Shown here piece by piece: positions 10,042-18,934 of a DNA stretch of 64,000 bases. Numbering within the stretch: the stretch's first letter is position 1; every line of letters begins with the position of its first letter. This stretch comes from Rhodococcoides kroppenstedtii (GTDB taxonomy: Bacteria; Actinomycetota; Actinomycetes; Mycobacteriales; Mycobacteriaceae): the NCBI RefSeq assembly GCF_900111805.1, contig NZ_FOJN01000015.1:1-64000 (forward strand), in the 5' to 3' direction. The position numbers were made by a program, and so were the translations under genes. The notes beneath the pieces were generated by a model that was not told the DNA's origin, ran no database searches, and saw nothing but the letters and a program-made list of their open reading frames with translations.

Positions 10042-11607
10042 TCACGGTTTGTTTCGATCGTCCAGGCTGCTGCGGAACCACTCCGCGCGCGGGGCGCCCG
10101 TGTGGGTCCACACGTGCTTGAGTTGCTGGTATTCGTGCAGACCGGACGGACCGAGTTCGCGGCCGTGCCCGGACCGGCCGAACCCGCCCCATTCCGCGGC
10201 CGGGGTGTACGGGCCGTAGTCGTTCACCCACACCGTGCCGTGCCGGAGTCCCCGCGCCAGGCGGTCGGCACGCGCGGGGTCCGCCGTCGCCACCCCGGCG
10301 GCGAGGCCGTAGCGGGTGTCGTTCGCCAGACGGAGCGCCTCGGCTTCGGTGGTGAACCGCTCCACCGTGAGAATCGGGCCGAACGTCTCCTCACGAACCA
10401 CCGTCATCGTGCGATCGCACCCGTCGAGCACGGTCGGCGAGAAGAACGCACCGTCGCGCAGACTCTCGTCGCCGGGTGCGGCGCCGCCGCACCGCAGCAC
10501 GGCGCCCTCGGTGATCGCCCCCTCCACGTACCGCTGCACCTTCTCGCGATGGGCCCGCGAGACCAGCGGGCCGGCCTCGCTCGAGGCGTCGAGTCCGGGC
10601 CCGAGCACGATGCGCCGCGCACGCCGGACCACCTCGTCCACCACACGCTCGGCCACCGTCTCCTCGACGATCAGCCGGGTGCCCGCGGAACAGACCTGAC
10701 CGGAATGCAGGAAGGCCCCGGTGAGCACGCGGTCGACGGTGGCGTCGATCCGGTCGGGGGTGACCGCGTCGGCGAAGACCACGTGCGGGTTCTTGCCGCC
10801 GAGCTCGAGCGCCACCCTGGTCAGCAGCGGCGCCGTCGCCGTGAGAACGGCCGTGCCGGTCGCGGCCCCGCCGGTGAAACTCACCAGATCGACGTCCGGG
10901 TCCGTGGTCAGCGCGGTCCCGACGTCGGCGCCGGGTCCGTGTACCAGGTTCACGACGCCGTCGGGCACCCCCGCCTCCACCAGCGCCCGAACGAACAGCA
11001 CGGTCGACAGCGGGGTGACCTCGCTGGGCTTGAGCACCACCGTGCACCCTGCGGCCAGCGCCGGCGCCACCTTCCAGGACATCTGCAGAAGGGGGTAGTT
11101 CCACGGAGCGATGGCCACGCAGACCCCGGCCGGTTCGCGGACCACCCGCGACAGCACGGCGGCATCGCCGACGTCGACCACCCGGTCCGAGGGCCGCTCC
11201 GCCAGGTCCGCGTAGTAGCGGAGCACCGACACCACGTCGTCGACGTCGACACGACTCTCGGCGAGGGTCTTCCCGGTGTCGAGCGTCTCCACCTCCGCAA
11301 TGACCTCGCGGTCGCGCTGCAGCACGTCCGCGGTGCGGCGGAGCACCGAGCAGCGGCGAGCCTGCGCCGAGACCGCGGACCACTCGCCCGCGTCGAACGC
11401 CGTGCGCGCGGCACGGACCGCCGATCGGGCGTCCTCGACAGACGCGTCGTCGAGCTCGACCAAGGTGCGTCCGGAAGCCGGATCGACCACCGGACGAGCG
11501 CGGCCGGAGCTGCCGGAGAGCCACGTTCCGTCGACGAGGAGGGGCCGCGCGAACACAGCCAGGTCCAGGCGCCCGGCGGCGGCCTCGTGCGGGGTCGGGT
11601 CGATCAC
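10042..11607 (-). CDS. Aldehyde dehydrogenase (betaine-aldehyde dehydrogenase-like)
   Basis: 521 residues from GTG 11607; the frame is open to 11790 but that extension is Arg-rich and has no homology features, and another GTG at 11616 is possible. Class 3-type NAD(P)-dependent ALDH fold: VAIAPWNYPLLQ, VLKPSEVTPLS, FTGGAATG (the nucleotide-loop position), LELGGKNPHVV containing the general base Glu, and GQVCSAGTR with the catalytic Cys. EETFGPIL near the end is also canonical. The sequence is closest in style to betaine/aminoaldehyde dehydrogenases. It is divergent from the HadAB gene and could supply an acid to the neighbouring NRPS-like enzyme (inference). Confidence 0.85.
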   Translation of the reverse strand: MIDPTPHEAAAGRLDLAVFARPLLVDGTWLSGSSGRARPVVDPASGRTLVELDDASVEDARSAVRAARTAFDAGEWSAVSAQARRCSVLRRTADVLQRDREVIAEVETLDTGKTLAESRVDVDDVVSVLRYYADLAERPSDRVVDVGDAAVLSRVVREPAGVCVAIAPWNYPLLQMSWKVAPALAAGCTVVLKPSEVTPLSTVLFVRALVEAGVPDGVVNLVHGPGADVGTALTTDPDVDLVSFTGGAATGTAVLTATAPLLTRVALELGGKNPHVVFADAVTPDRIDATVDRVLTGAFLHSGQVCSAGTRLIVEETVAERVVDEVVRRARRIVLGPGLDASSEAGPLVSRAHREKVQRYVEGAITEGAVLRCGGAAPGDESLRDGAFFSPTVLDGCDRTMTVVREETFGPILTVERFTTEAEALRLANDTRYGLAAGVATADPARADRLARGLRHGTVWVNDYGPYTPAAEWGGFGRSGHGRELGPSGLHEYQQLKHVWTHTGAPRAEWFRSSLDDRNKP

Positions 11608-11640
11608 GCAGACCACTGTCGCAGCCCGACGACCCGGCGG

Positions 11641-11665
11641 CGAAATCGGGGACAGTCCCCGTTTC
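11641..11665. promoter_or_regulatory. Palindrome in the divergent ALDH/HadAB promoter region
   Basis: CGGGGAC-A-GTCCCCG (11647-11661) is a perfect 7-bp dyad. With one bulged T it extends to GAAA/TTTC on both sides (11641-11665). It lies 40 bases upstream of the ALDH start and 100 bases upstream of the HadAB start, in a 155-base divergent spacer. Either a regulator-binding site or a leader hairpin of the ALDH transcript would fit. A TTGACT at about 11693 may be a plus-strand -35 for hadAB. Confidence 0.4.
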
Positions 11666-11762
11666 ATCCGCTGTGACAAACCGACGGTGCGTTGACTGTG
11701 AGTGTTCGGAACAACCCCGCGGGTGCTCGTGGCAGTGACGACGGCTCGGTACCTTCGCGGGC

Positions 11763-12839
11763 ATGACCGCCGAAACCCTGGCCGACGCACCCGCTCCGGA
11801 GGAGTACGACCCCGCGCAGCACGCGATGGACATGGTCGGCTACCACTACCGCGCGGACGACCACTACGAGGTCGGCCGCGAGAAGGTGCGCGAGTACGCG
11901 AAGGCCGTCCGGGACTTCCACCCCGTGCACTGGACGGAGGACGGTGCCGCCGAGCGCGGCTACGACGCCCTCATGGCCCCGCCCACCTTCTTCTCCCTGG
12001 TCGGGATCCTCGCGCAGCAGAAGCTGCTCGGCCGCATCGCCGCGGGGTACGACCTCACGCGCATGCTGCAGACGGACCAGTACGTGGAGTACTACGGCCC
12101 CGTCCTCGCCGGCGACCGCCTGACCTGCGACGTCTCGCTCGACTCGTTCCGCAAGGTCGCCGGGCGTGGCTCCATGGTGACCAAGACGGTCCTGACGAAC
12201 CAGCGGAACGAACTCGCCCAGATCACCTACACCACGTTGCTCATCGACCGCCCGTCCGACGACGACCGGAGGATCGAGGACGCCGCGCGCGGGATGGTCA
12301 TGGCCGGAATGTTCGGCCCAGACGCGGCGTCCGCCGACACCGAGACCAATCCGGACGGCGACGACCTCGAGGCGTCCTACGACCCGCCCGTCCGGGTGCC
12401 CTTCCGGGGTGCACCCACCCGTCGCTTCGAGGACGTCACCGTCGGCGAGGCCCTGCCGCAGCGTGTCGTCTCGCTCACCCGCGGCGACCTGATCAACTAC
12501 GCCGGCGTGGTCGGCGACAACAACCCCGTGCACTGGAGCGATTCCTTCGCCGCCATGCTGGGCCTCGAGACCGTGGTGGCCCACGGCATGCTGACGATGG
12601 GCCTCGGCACGGGCTTCGTCTCGCAGTGGGTGGGCGACCCGGGTGCGCTCAAGGACAGCACCGTCCGCTTCACCAGCCCGGTGCTGGTGCCGCCGGTGGG
12701 CCACACCGAGGTGACCATCGACGGCGTGGTGAAGTCGCTCGATCCCGAGACCCGCACCGCCGTCGTGTCCATCGACGCGCGCTGCGCGGGCAAGCGCATC
12801 CTGGGCCACAAGGCCACCGCGACGGTGCATCTGGCCTGA
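11763..12839 (+). CDS. Fused (3R)-hydroxyacyl-ACP dehydratase HadA/HadB-type protein
   Basis: 358 residues forming two hot-dog (MaoC-like) domains joined by an acidic linker (about 163-205). The N-terminal half has YAKAVRDFHPVHW (Asp51, His56). The C-terminal half has YAGVVGDNNPVHWSDSFA (Asp252, Asn254, His257), the hydratase-2 motif, followed by AHGML. It should dehydrate 3-hydroxyacyl-ACP in long-chain (mycolic-type) fatty acid elongation, the job of separate HadA and HadB in M. tuberculosis. Rhodococcal genomes carry fused forms. Monocistronic, ATG start, convergent with the M16 peptidase gene (7-base gap). Confidence 0.85.
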   Translation: MTAETLADAPAPEEYDPAQHAMDMVGYHYRADDHYEVGREKVREYAKAVRDFHPVHWTEDGAAERGYDALMAPPTFFSLVGILAQQKLLGRIAAGYDLTRMLQTDQYVEYYGPVLAGDRLTCDVSLDSFRKVAGRGSMVTKTVLTNQRNELAQITYTTLLIDRPSDDDRRIEDAARGMVMAGMFGPDAASADTETNPDGDDLEASYDPPVRVPFRGAPTRRFEDVTVGEALPQRVVSLTRGDLINYAGVVGDNNPVHWSDSFAAMLGLETVVAHGMLTMGLGTGFVSQWVGDPGALKDSTVRFTSPVLVPPVGHTEVTIDGVVKSLDPETRTAVVSIDARCAGKRILGHKATATVHLA

Positions 12840-12846
12840 CGGCCGA

Positions 12847-14094
12847 TCACCGCCGGCGTACTGCTCCCCGCACCGTCGCAGGGAGTTCCGACACACGGTC
12901 GTAGGGCCCGACGACGGCGGCCGCCATCGGCCGCCGGAGCAGGTCGGACGCGACGGCCCGTACGTCGTCCAGCGTGACCTCGTCGATACGCCGCAGCGTC
13001 TCCTCGACGGACCGGTGGTTGCCGTAGTTGAGTTCGCTGCGGCCGATCCGGTTCATCCGGGATCCCGAATCCTCCAGTCCGAGAACGAGACTCCCCCGCA
13101 TCGATCCCTTCGCCCGCGCGCATTCCGCATCGGTGACGCCGTGGGCGGCGACGTCGGCGAGGACGTGCCGCACGGTCTCCGCCACCTCGGCGAGGTTCTC
13201 GGGCTGGCAACCGGCGTAGACCGAGAAGGCACCGGTGTCGGCGAACGTGTCCACCGACGAATACACGGAATACGCGAGTCCACGTTCCTCGCGAATGCTC
13301 TGGAACAGTCGAGAACTCAAGCCGCCGCCGATCGCGGTGTTGAGCACCGACAGGGCCCAGCGGTGGCCTTCGTACCGACCGTAAGCCTGCATGCCCAGGC
13401 ACAGATGCGCCTGCTCGCTGTCGCGGGTGGTGAGGCTGAGGGTGGGGGTCGCGACCACCGGGCGACGAGCGTCCCGGCGGGGTGCCGGGTCGACGGGCAC
13501 GTCGAGCCGCTCGCCGAACGCGCGGCGGACACCGGACACGACGTCCTCGTGGTCGACGTTGCCGGCCACGGCCACGACCATGCGGTCCGGGGTATAGCGC
13601 CGACTGTGGAACGAATGCAGCTGACGGCGGGTCATCGCCTCGATGGACTCTGTCGACCCGATCACCGGCCGACCGACCGGATGATCGCCGAACAGCGCCG
13701 TCAGGAACGCGTCACCGAGCAGATCCTCGGGGTCGTCGTCGCGCATCGCGATCTCCTCGAGCACCACCTGGCGCTCGACGTCGACGTCCGACGATCGGCA
13801 CAGTCCCCGAAGCACCACGTCCGCGACGAGCTCGAGACCGAGGTGCAGATCCTCGTCGAGCACGTGCGCGTAGAAACAGGTGTTCTCCTTCGAGGTGAAC
13901 GCGTTGAGTTCCCCACCCACGCCGTCCATCACCTGCGCGATGTCCAGCGCGGTGCGAGTGGGGGTGGCCTTGAACAGCAGATGCTCGAGGAAGTGGGCCG
14001 CACCGGCAACGGTGCGCCCCTCGTCGCGCGATCCCACCGCGACCCAGACACCGACCGACGCGGAGCGCACCCCGGGAACGAACTCGGTGACCAC
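12847..14094 (-). CDS. M16 family zinc metallopeptidase (PepR/processing-peptidase type)
   Basis: 415 residues from GTG 14094, the only ATG/GTG/TTG available. HFLEHLLF carries the inverted zinc motif HxxEH, and a distal Glu lies in the ERQVVLEEIAMRDD helix. The second half includes the Arg/Tyr segment RGLAYSVYSSV. Homology clearly continues upstream of the GTG: the same frame reads RTVLPGGVR just before it, the conserved first strand of M16 enzymes. The frame is open back into pnp, where CTG 14220 has a GAGG 6 bases ahead, so the real start may be non-canonical (see findings). Order M16-pnp-rpsO is conserved in actinobacteria. Confidence 0.88.
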   Translation of the reverse strand: MVTEFVPGVRSASVGVWVAVGSRDEGRTVAGAAHFLEHLLFKATPTRTALDIAQVMDGVGGELNAFTSKENTCFYAHVLDEDLHLGLELVADVVLRGLCRSSDVDVERQVVLEEIAMRDDDPEDLLGDAFLTALFGDHPVGRPVIGSTESIEAMTRRQLHSFHSRRYTPDRMVVAVAGNVDHEDVVSGVRRAFGERLDVPVDPAPRRDARRPVVATPTLSLTTRDSEQAHLCLGMQAYGRYEGHRWALSVLNTAIGGGLSSRLFQSIREERGLAYSVYSSVDTFADTGAFSVYAGCQPENLAEVAETVRHVLADVAAHGVTDAECARAKGSMRGSLVLGLEDSGSRMNRIGRSELNYGNHRSVEETLRRIDEVTLDDVRAVASDLLRRPMAAAVVGPYDRVSELPATVRGAVRRR

Positions 14095-14212
14095 GCGGAC
14101 ACCGCCGGGCAGGACGGTGCGCTGGACGCCGAGCGTGGTGGAGACCGCAGAGCGGCGGCGCGGCCCGGAACCCGAGAGTTCCGTCGGCCGCGCCGCCGCG
14201 TTCGCGTACTTC

Positions 14213-16504
14213 TTACTCAGCGCCGACCTCGGTGGCCGACTCGGCCGAGTCGGCGGCCGGAGCAGCCGCAGCCGCTTCGTCCTCGACCGGCACCAGGCTG
14301 ATCTTGCCGCGGTTGTCGATGTCGGCGATCTCCACGCGAAGCTTGGAGCCGACGTTCACGACGTCCTCGACCTTGTTGATGCGCTTGCCGCCGCCCAGCT
14401 TCGAGATGTGCACCAGGCCGTCGCGACCCGGCAGCAGCGAGACGAAGGCACCGAACGCCGTCGTCTTCACCACGGTGCCGAGGAAGCGCTCGCCGACCTT
14501 GGGCAGCTGCGGGTTCGCGATCGCGTTGATGCGATCGATCGCCGCCTGCGCGGACGGGCCGTCCGCAGCACCGACATAGACCGTGCCGTCGTCCTCGATG
14601 GAGATATTGGCGCCGGTCTCCTCGGTGATCGAGTTGATCATCTTGCCCTTGGGCCCGATGACCTCGCCGATCTTGTCGACGGGGACCTTGATCGCCGTCA
14701 CGCGCGGGGCGTAGGGGCTCATCTCGTCCGGGCCGTCGATGGCCTCGGCCATGACGTCGAGGATGGTCACGCGGGCGTCCTTGGCCTGCGACAGCGCGCC
14801 GGCGAGAACCTGCGAGGGGATGCCGTCGAGCTTGGTGTCGAGCTGCAGAGCCGTGACGAACTCGCGGGTGCCGGCGACCTTGAAGTCCATGTCGCCGAAC
14901 GCGTCCTCGGCACCGAGGATGTCGGTGAGGGCGACGTAGCGGGTCTCCCCGTCGACCTCGTCGGAGACGAGACCCATGGCGATGCCGGCGACCGGAGCCT
15001 TCAGCGGCACACCAGCGTTCAGCATGCCCAGCGTCGAGGCGCACACCGATCCCATGGAGGTCGAACCGTTGGAGCTCAGCGCCTCCGAGACCTGACGGAT
15101 GGCGTAGGGGAACTCCTCCTGGCTCGGCAGCACGGGCAGCAGCGCGCGCTCGGCCAGCGCACCGTGGCCGATCTCGCGACGCTTCGGCGAGCCGACGCGA
15201 CCGGTCTCACCGGTGGAGTACGGCGGGAAGTTGTAGTGGTGCATGTACCGCTTGCTGGTCTCGGGGCCCAGCGAATCGATCTGCTGCGCCATCTTGACCA
15301 TGTCGAGCGTGGTCACACCCAGGATCTGGGTCTCGCCACGCTCGAACAGCGCGGAGCCGTGGGCACGCGGCACCACGGCCACCTCGGCAGAGAGATCGCG
15401 GATGTCGGTGATGCCGCGGCCGTCGATGCGGAACTGGTCACGCAGGATGCGCTGACGCACCGAACGCTTGGTCAGCGAGCGGAACGCCGCGCCGATCTCC
15501 TTCTCGCGCCCGGCGAAGCGGTCGCCGACGATGGTGAGAACCTGGTCCTTGACCTCGTCCAGCTTGGCCTCGCGCTCCGCCTTGCCGGCGATGGTGAGGG
15601 CCTCGGTCAGCGGGATCTGCGCCGCACCCTCGACCGCCTCGAAGACGTCCGACTGGTACGGGGGGAACAGCGGGAAATCGCCGGTCGGCTTCGCTGCGGC
15701 CTCGGCCAGCTGCTTCTGCGCCTCGCACAGCGACGCGATGAACGGCTTGGCCGCCTCGAGCCCCTCGGCGACGATCGCCTCGGTGGGAGCCTGCGCGCCG
15801 CCGTCGATCAGCGAGAGCACGTTCTCCGTCGCCTCGGCCTCGACCATCATGATTGCGACATCGGCGTCCGCACCCGAGCCGGAGACGATGCGGCCGGCGA
15901 CGACCATGTTGAACACGGCCTGCTCGAGCTGCTCGTTGGTGGGGAACGCCACCCACTGCTTGTCGATCAGCGCCACGCGGACACCGCCGACGGGGCCGGT
16001 GAACGGCAGGCCGGCGAGTTGCGTGGAGGCCGACGCGGCGTTGATGGCAACGACGTCGTACAGATCCTTGGGATCGAGGCTCATCACGGTGATGACGACC
16101 TGGATCTCGTTGCGGAGCCCGTCGACGAACGTCGGGCGCAGCGGCCGGTCGATCAGGCGGCAGGTCAGGATCGCATCCGTGCTGGGACGTCCCTCACGAC
16201 GGAAGAACGAGCCGGGGATGCGGCCCGCGGCGTACATGCGCTCCTCGACGTCCACCGTCAGGGGGAAGAAGTCGAAGTGGTCCTTGGGGTGCTTCGACGC
16301 GCTGGTGGCCGAGAGCAGCATGGTCTCGTCGTCGAGGTACGCGACGACCGAGCCCGCGGACTGCTTGGCCAGGCGGCCGGTCTCGAAGCGGATGGTGCGG
16401 GTGCCGAACGACCCGTTGTCGATGACGGCGGTGCTCTCGAAGACGCCCTCGTCGACCTCGGTCGCGGCGTCGGTGGTGGTGGAATCGGTCATGTCTGTCT
16501 TCAT
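14213..16504 (-). CDS. pnp: Polyribonucleotide nucleotidyltransferase (PNPase)
   Basis: 763 residues from ATG 16504 (AGGACG just upstream); an ATG at 16492 is also possible. Two RNase PH-like domains are separated by an all-alpha domain: the first begins at [14 protein letters not shown], the second around [21 protein letters not shown] domain: [18 protein letters not shown]1 domain: [20 protein letters not shown]. It degrades RNA phosphorolytically from the 3' end and works with the RNase E-type degradosome. The tail is acidic/Ala-rich. It lies downstream of rpsO with a 305-base gap containing several hairpins. Confidence 0.97.
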   Translation of the reverse strand: MKTDMTDSTTTDAATEVDEGVFESTAVIDNGSFGTRTIRFETGRLAKQSAGSVVAYLDDETMLLSATSASKHPKDHFDFFPLTVDVEERMYAAGRIPGSFFRREGRPSTDAILTCRLIDRPLRPTFVDGLRNEIQVVITVMSLDPKDLYDVVAINAASASTQLAGLPFTGPVGGVRVALIDKQWVAFPTNEQLEQAVFNMVVAGRIVSGSGADADVAIMMVEAEATENVLSLIDGGAQAPTEAIVAEGLEAAKPFIASLCEAQKQLAEAAAKPTGDFPLFPPYQSDVFEAVEGAAQIPLTEALTIAGKAEREAKLDEVKDQVLTIVGDRFAGREKEIGAAFRSLTKRSVRQRILRDQFRIDGRGITDIRDLSAEVAVVPRAHGSALFERGETQILGVTTLDMVKMAQQIDSLGPETSKRYMHHYNFPPYSTGETGRVGSPKRREIGHGALAERALLPVLPSQEEFPYAIRQVSEALSSNGSTSMGSVCASTLGMLNAGVPLKAPVAGIAMGLVSDEVDGETRYVALTDILGAEDAFGDMDFKVAGTREFVTALQLDTKLDGIPSQVLAGALSQAKDARVTILDVMAEAIDGPDEMSPYAPRVTAIKVPVDKIGEVIGPKGKMINSITEETGANISIEDDGTVYVGAADGPSAQAAIDRINAIANPQLPKVGERFLGTVVKTTAFGAFVSLLPGRDGLVHISKLGGGKRINKVEDVVNVGSKLRVEIADIDNRGKISLVPVEDEAAAAAPAADSAESATEVGAE

Positions 16505-16809
16505 CGTCCTCTCGTCTTCGCCGTGCCCACCCGGGCGCGCCGGCGAACCCTCTGGTTCACCTGCGGCGTCGTCCGGTCGGCGTATCCGAGGCGGCCCACG
16601 ATCGAAGCTCGTCGGCATGCGACATCCGACGAACCACTACCGAAGACCGACCCGACCGTCCGACCGGACGGCACACGGCTGCTTCTTCTCGCCCGCGTTC
16701 GGGCGACAAGTGAAAACCCTACCGTTCCGGCGGCGAACGACCGAACGGCCGACGAGGATCAGCCCACGGGGCTGCCTCGCCGGCTCGTTCGCGACGTACG
16801 ACGGGGAAC
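16505..16809 (-). promoter_or_regulatory. rpsO-pnp intergenic region with three inverted repeats
   Basis: This 305-base stretch holds no supported gene. On the minus strand, in transcript order, it contains: CAGCCC-ACG-GGGCTG (16760-16774) with a longer imperfect stem (16747-16783), just after the rpsO stop; CGCCCG-4 bases-CGGGCG (16690-16705); and CCGTCCG-2 bases-CGGACGG (16656-16671). Between the first two, TAGGGT (about 16723-16718) could be a -10 of a pnp promoter. In Streptomyces an rpsO-pnp intergenic hairpin is cut by RNase III, so a similar processing/attenuation role is plausible here. Confidence 0.6.
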
Positions 16810-17079
16810 TTATCGACGCAGGCCCAGACGCTCGATGAGCGAGCGGTAGCGCGCGACGTCGACCTTCTGCACGTACTTCAGCAGGCGACGACGACGTCCC
16901 ACGAGCAGCAGAAGGCCGCGGCGGGAGTGGTGGTCGTGCTTGTGCTGCTTGAGATGCTCGGTGAGGTCCGTGATGCGCTTGGTGAGCATCGCCACCTGCG
17001 CCTCCGGCGAACCGGTGTCGGTCTCGTGGAGGCCGTACTCGCCGAGAATCTGCTTCTTCTGTTCGGTGGTCAACGCCAC
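16810..17079 (-). CDS. rpsO: 30S ribosomal protein S15
   Basis: 89 residues from GTG 17079, preceded by AGGAG with an 8-base spacing; the longer open frame to 17130 is not needed. Family features: [38 protein letters not shown] and the C-terminal [12 protein letters not shown]. It binds the 16S rRNA central domain and in bacteria also autoregulates its own mRNA. It is upstream of pnp, as in most bacteria. Confidence 0.97.
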   Translation of the reverse strand: MALTTEQKKQILGEYGLHETDTGSPEAQVAMLTKRITDLTEHLKQHKHDHHSRRGLLLLVGRRRRLLKYVQKVDVARYRSLIERLGLRR

Positions 17080-17193
17080 TGGGGTCACTCCTGGAAATAC
17101 CGTCCGCGCGTGAATGGGGCCGCGCGGCACGCCGCGCGGTGTTGCCGCCGCCGCGAACCGCAGCAGACAACGATCGACCAGATTACCAGGCCG

Positions 17194-18156
17194 CTACCCG
17201 GCGGCGAGAACCTCACGTGTTCGCACGACGTCGCGATCCATCTGGGCGACCAGCTCGTCCACGGACGCGAACGTCTCCATACCGCGCACCCGCTCGACGA
17301 AATCGACGGCCACGTGCTGCCCGTAGAGATCGGCGTCGCCGTCGAGCACGAACGCCTCCACCGTGCGGGTACGCCCCGAGAACGTGGGATTGGTGCCGAC
17401 GGAGATCGCGGCCCGGCACCGCTCCCCCGGCGTCACCGTGCCCGTCACCGGCCCGGCCCCCAGCACGGTGAACCAGCCCGCGTAGACGCCGTCCGCCGGG
17501 ATGGCCGCGTGCATGGGGGGTTTGACGTTGGCGGTGGGATAGCCGATGGTGCGTCCCCGCCCGTCCCCGTGCACGACGACGCCCTCGACGCGGTGCGGTC
17601 GGCCGAGCGCGGCCGCGGCCGCGGCGACGTCACCGGCATCGACGCACGAGCGAATGTAGGTGGAGGAGAACGTGACCGCGTCCTCCGCGAGTAGGCTCAG
17701 ACCCTCGACCCCGAAGCCGAACTTGCGGCTGGCCTCGCGGAGCAGGTCGACGGTGCCGAGCGCTTTCTTGCCGAACGTGAAGTTCTCCCCCACCACCACG
17801 TCGACGACGTGCAGGCGGCCGACCAGGATGTCGTGGATGTAACTGTCCGGCGTGACCTTCATGAACTCGCGCGTGAAGGGCATGACGCAGAAGACGTCGA
17901 TGCCGAGCTCCTCGGCCAGTTCGGCGCGCCGGGTGAGCGTGGTGAGTTGAGCGGGGTGGCTGCCGGGGCGCACCACCTCCATCGGGTGCGGATCGAACGT
18001 CATGAGCACGGCCGGCACCCCGCGCTTCGCCGCGAGCTCGACGGCGAGGCCGATCAGTTGTGCGTGACCACGGTGCACTCCGTCGAACACGCCGATGGTG
18101 AGAACACAGCGACCCCAGTCGGCCGGTACGTCTTCCAGACCACGCCATCTCTCCAC
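17194..18156 (-). CDS. ribF: Bifunctional riboflavin kinase/FAD synthetase
   Basis: 320 residues from GTG 18156 (VERWRGLEDVPADWG, matching the family N-terminus); the open frame to 18246 is ignored. The N-terminal FAD-synthetase nucleotidyltransferase domain has LTIGVFDGVHRGH. The C-terminal riboflavin kinase domain has GRGRTIGYPTANV, PADGVYAG and the DLYGQHVAVDFVERVR segment with the catalytic Glu region. It makes FMN and FAD from riboflavin in the cytoplasm. Divergent from the DtxR-family regulator with only 67 bases between starts. Confidence 0.95.
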   Translation of the reverse strand: MERWRGLEDVPADWGRCVLTIGVFDGVHRGHAQLIGLAVELAAKRGVPAVLMTFDPHPMEVVRPGSHPAQLTTLTRRAELAEELGIDVFCVMPFTREFMKVTPDSYIHDILVGRLHVVDVVVGENFTFGKKALGTVDLLREASRKFGFGVEGLSLLAEDAVTFSSTYIRSCVDAGDVAAAAAALGRPHRVEGVVVHGDGRGRTIGYPTANVKPPMHAAIPADGVYAGWFTVLGAGPVTGTVTPGERCRAAISVGTNPTFSGRTRTVEAFVLDGDADLYGQHVAVDFVERVRGMETFASVDELVAQMDRDVVRTREVLAAG

Positions 18157-18210
18157 AGCCGCCAAGCCTACGGCCCCGCGTGTGAGCGCGTCCCGGTGTG
18201 GCCCCGGCGC

Positions 18211-18226
18211 TAAGCTGTCTCGCGTG
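18211..18226 (+). promoter_or_regulatory. -10 element and probable leaderless start of the DtxR-family gene
   Basis: TAAGCT (18211-18216) fits the actinobacterial TANNNT -10 consensus. It is followed after 7 bases by the GTG start at 18224, with no Shine-Dalgarno in between, which suggests that transcription begins at or next to the start codon. No clear -35 is visible. Confidence 0.45.
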
Positions 18227-18910
18227 TCCGCCCCCGCCCTGTCCACGGTCGCGCAGGACTATCTCAAGACCATCTGGACCGCCGGCGAGTACTCCGAGGA
18301 ACCGGTCAGCACCAAGCTGCTTGCGACGCGTCTGAACGTCTCGCCGTCCACGGTCTCCGAGGCGGTGCGCAAACTCGCCGATCAGGGTCTGGTCGACCAC
18401 GCCCGGTACGGCGCGATCACGCTCACCGAGGACGGCCGCCGCGCCGCCGTCGCCATGGTGCGTCGGCATCGCCTCATCGAGACGTGGCTGGTCGACGAGA
18501 TGGGCTACGGCTGGGACGAGGTCCACGACGAGGCGGAGGTGCTCGAACACGCCGTCTCGGACCTGTTGGTGGACCGCATCGACGCGAAACTCGGTCACCC
18601 GTCCCGCGATCCCCACGGCGATCCGATTCCCACCGTGGACGGCACCATTCCGGCCCCGCCCGCGGTCCCGCTCGCCGAGTTCGCCGCGGGTCGGGCGGGT
18701 CACGTCGCGCGCATCTCCGACTCCGACCCCGACATGTTGCGGTACTTCGAGAGCATCGGCATCGCCCTGGACCTGGTGATCACGATGGTCGAGCGTCGGG
18801 ACTACGCCGGCACGGTGTCGGTCGCGCTCGGCGACGACGACACCACCGTCGAGCTGGGCACCGTGGCCGCGGAGGCGATCTGGATGACCGCCGACCTCGA
18901 CCGCGGCTGA
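18224..18910 (+). CDS. DtxR/MntR-family metal-dependent transcriptional regulator
   Basis: 228 residues from GTG 18224. N-terminal winged helix: STVAQDYLKTIWT, then TRLNVSPSTVSEAVRKLADQGLV (helix-turn-helix) and a wing ending in LTEDGRRAA. Metal-binding/dimerisation domain: RRHRLIETWLVDEMGY, HDEAEVLEHAVSD, DPHGDPIP. A C-terminal FeoA/SH3-like domain starts near PLAEFAAGRAGHVARI. It should sense Mn or Fe and repress metal uptake genes. It corresponds by position to the mycobacterial SirR/MntR homologue between ribF and truB (from memory). Targets in this window are not apparent. Confidence 0.9.
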   Translation: MSAPALSTVAQDYLKTIWTAGEYSEEPVSTKLLATRLNVSPSTVSEAVRKLADQGLVDHARYGAITLTEDGRRAAVAMVRRHRLIETWLVDEMGYGWDEVHDEAEVLEHAVSDLLVDRIDAKLGHPSRDPHGDPIPTVDGTIPAPPAVPLAEFAAGRAGHVARISDSDPDMLRYFESIGIALDLVITMVERRDYAGTVSVALGDDDTTVELGTVAAEAIWMTADLDRG

Positions 18911-18934
18911 GCGCAGTTGCCGGACCGCGGTTGC

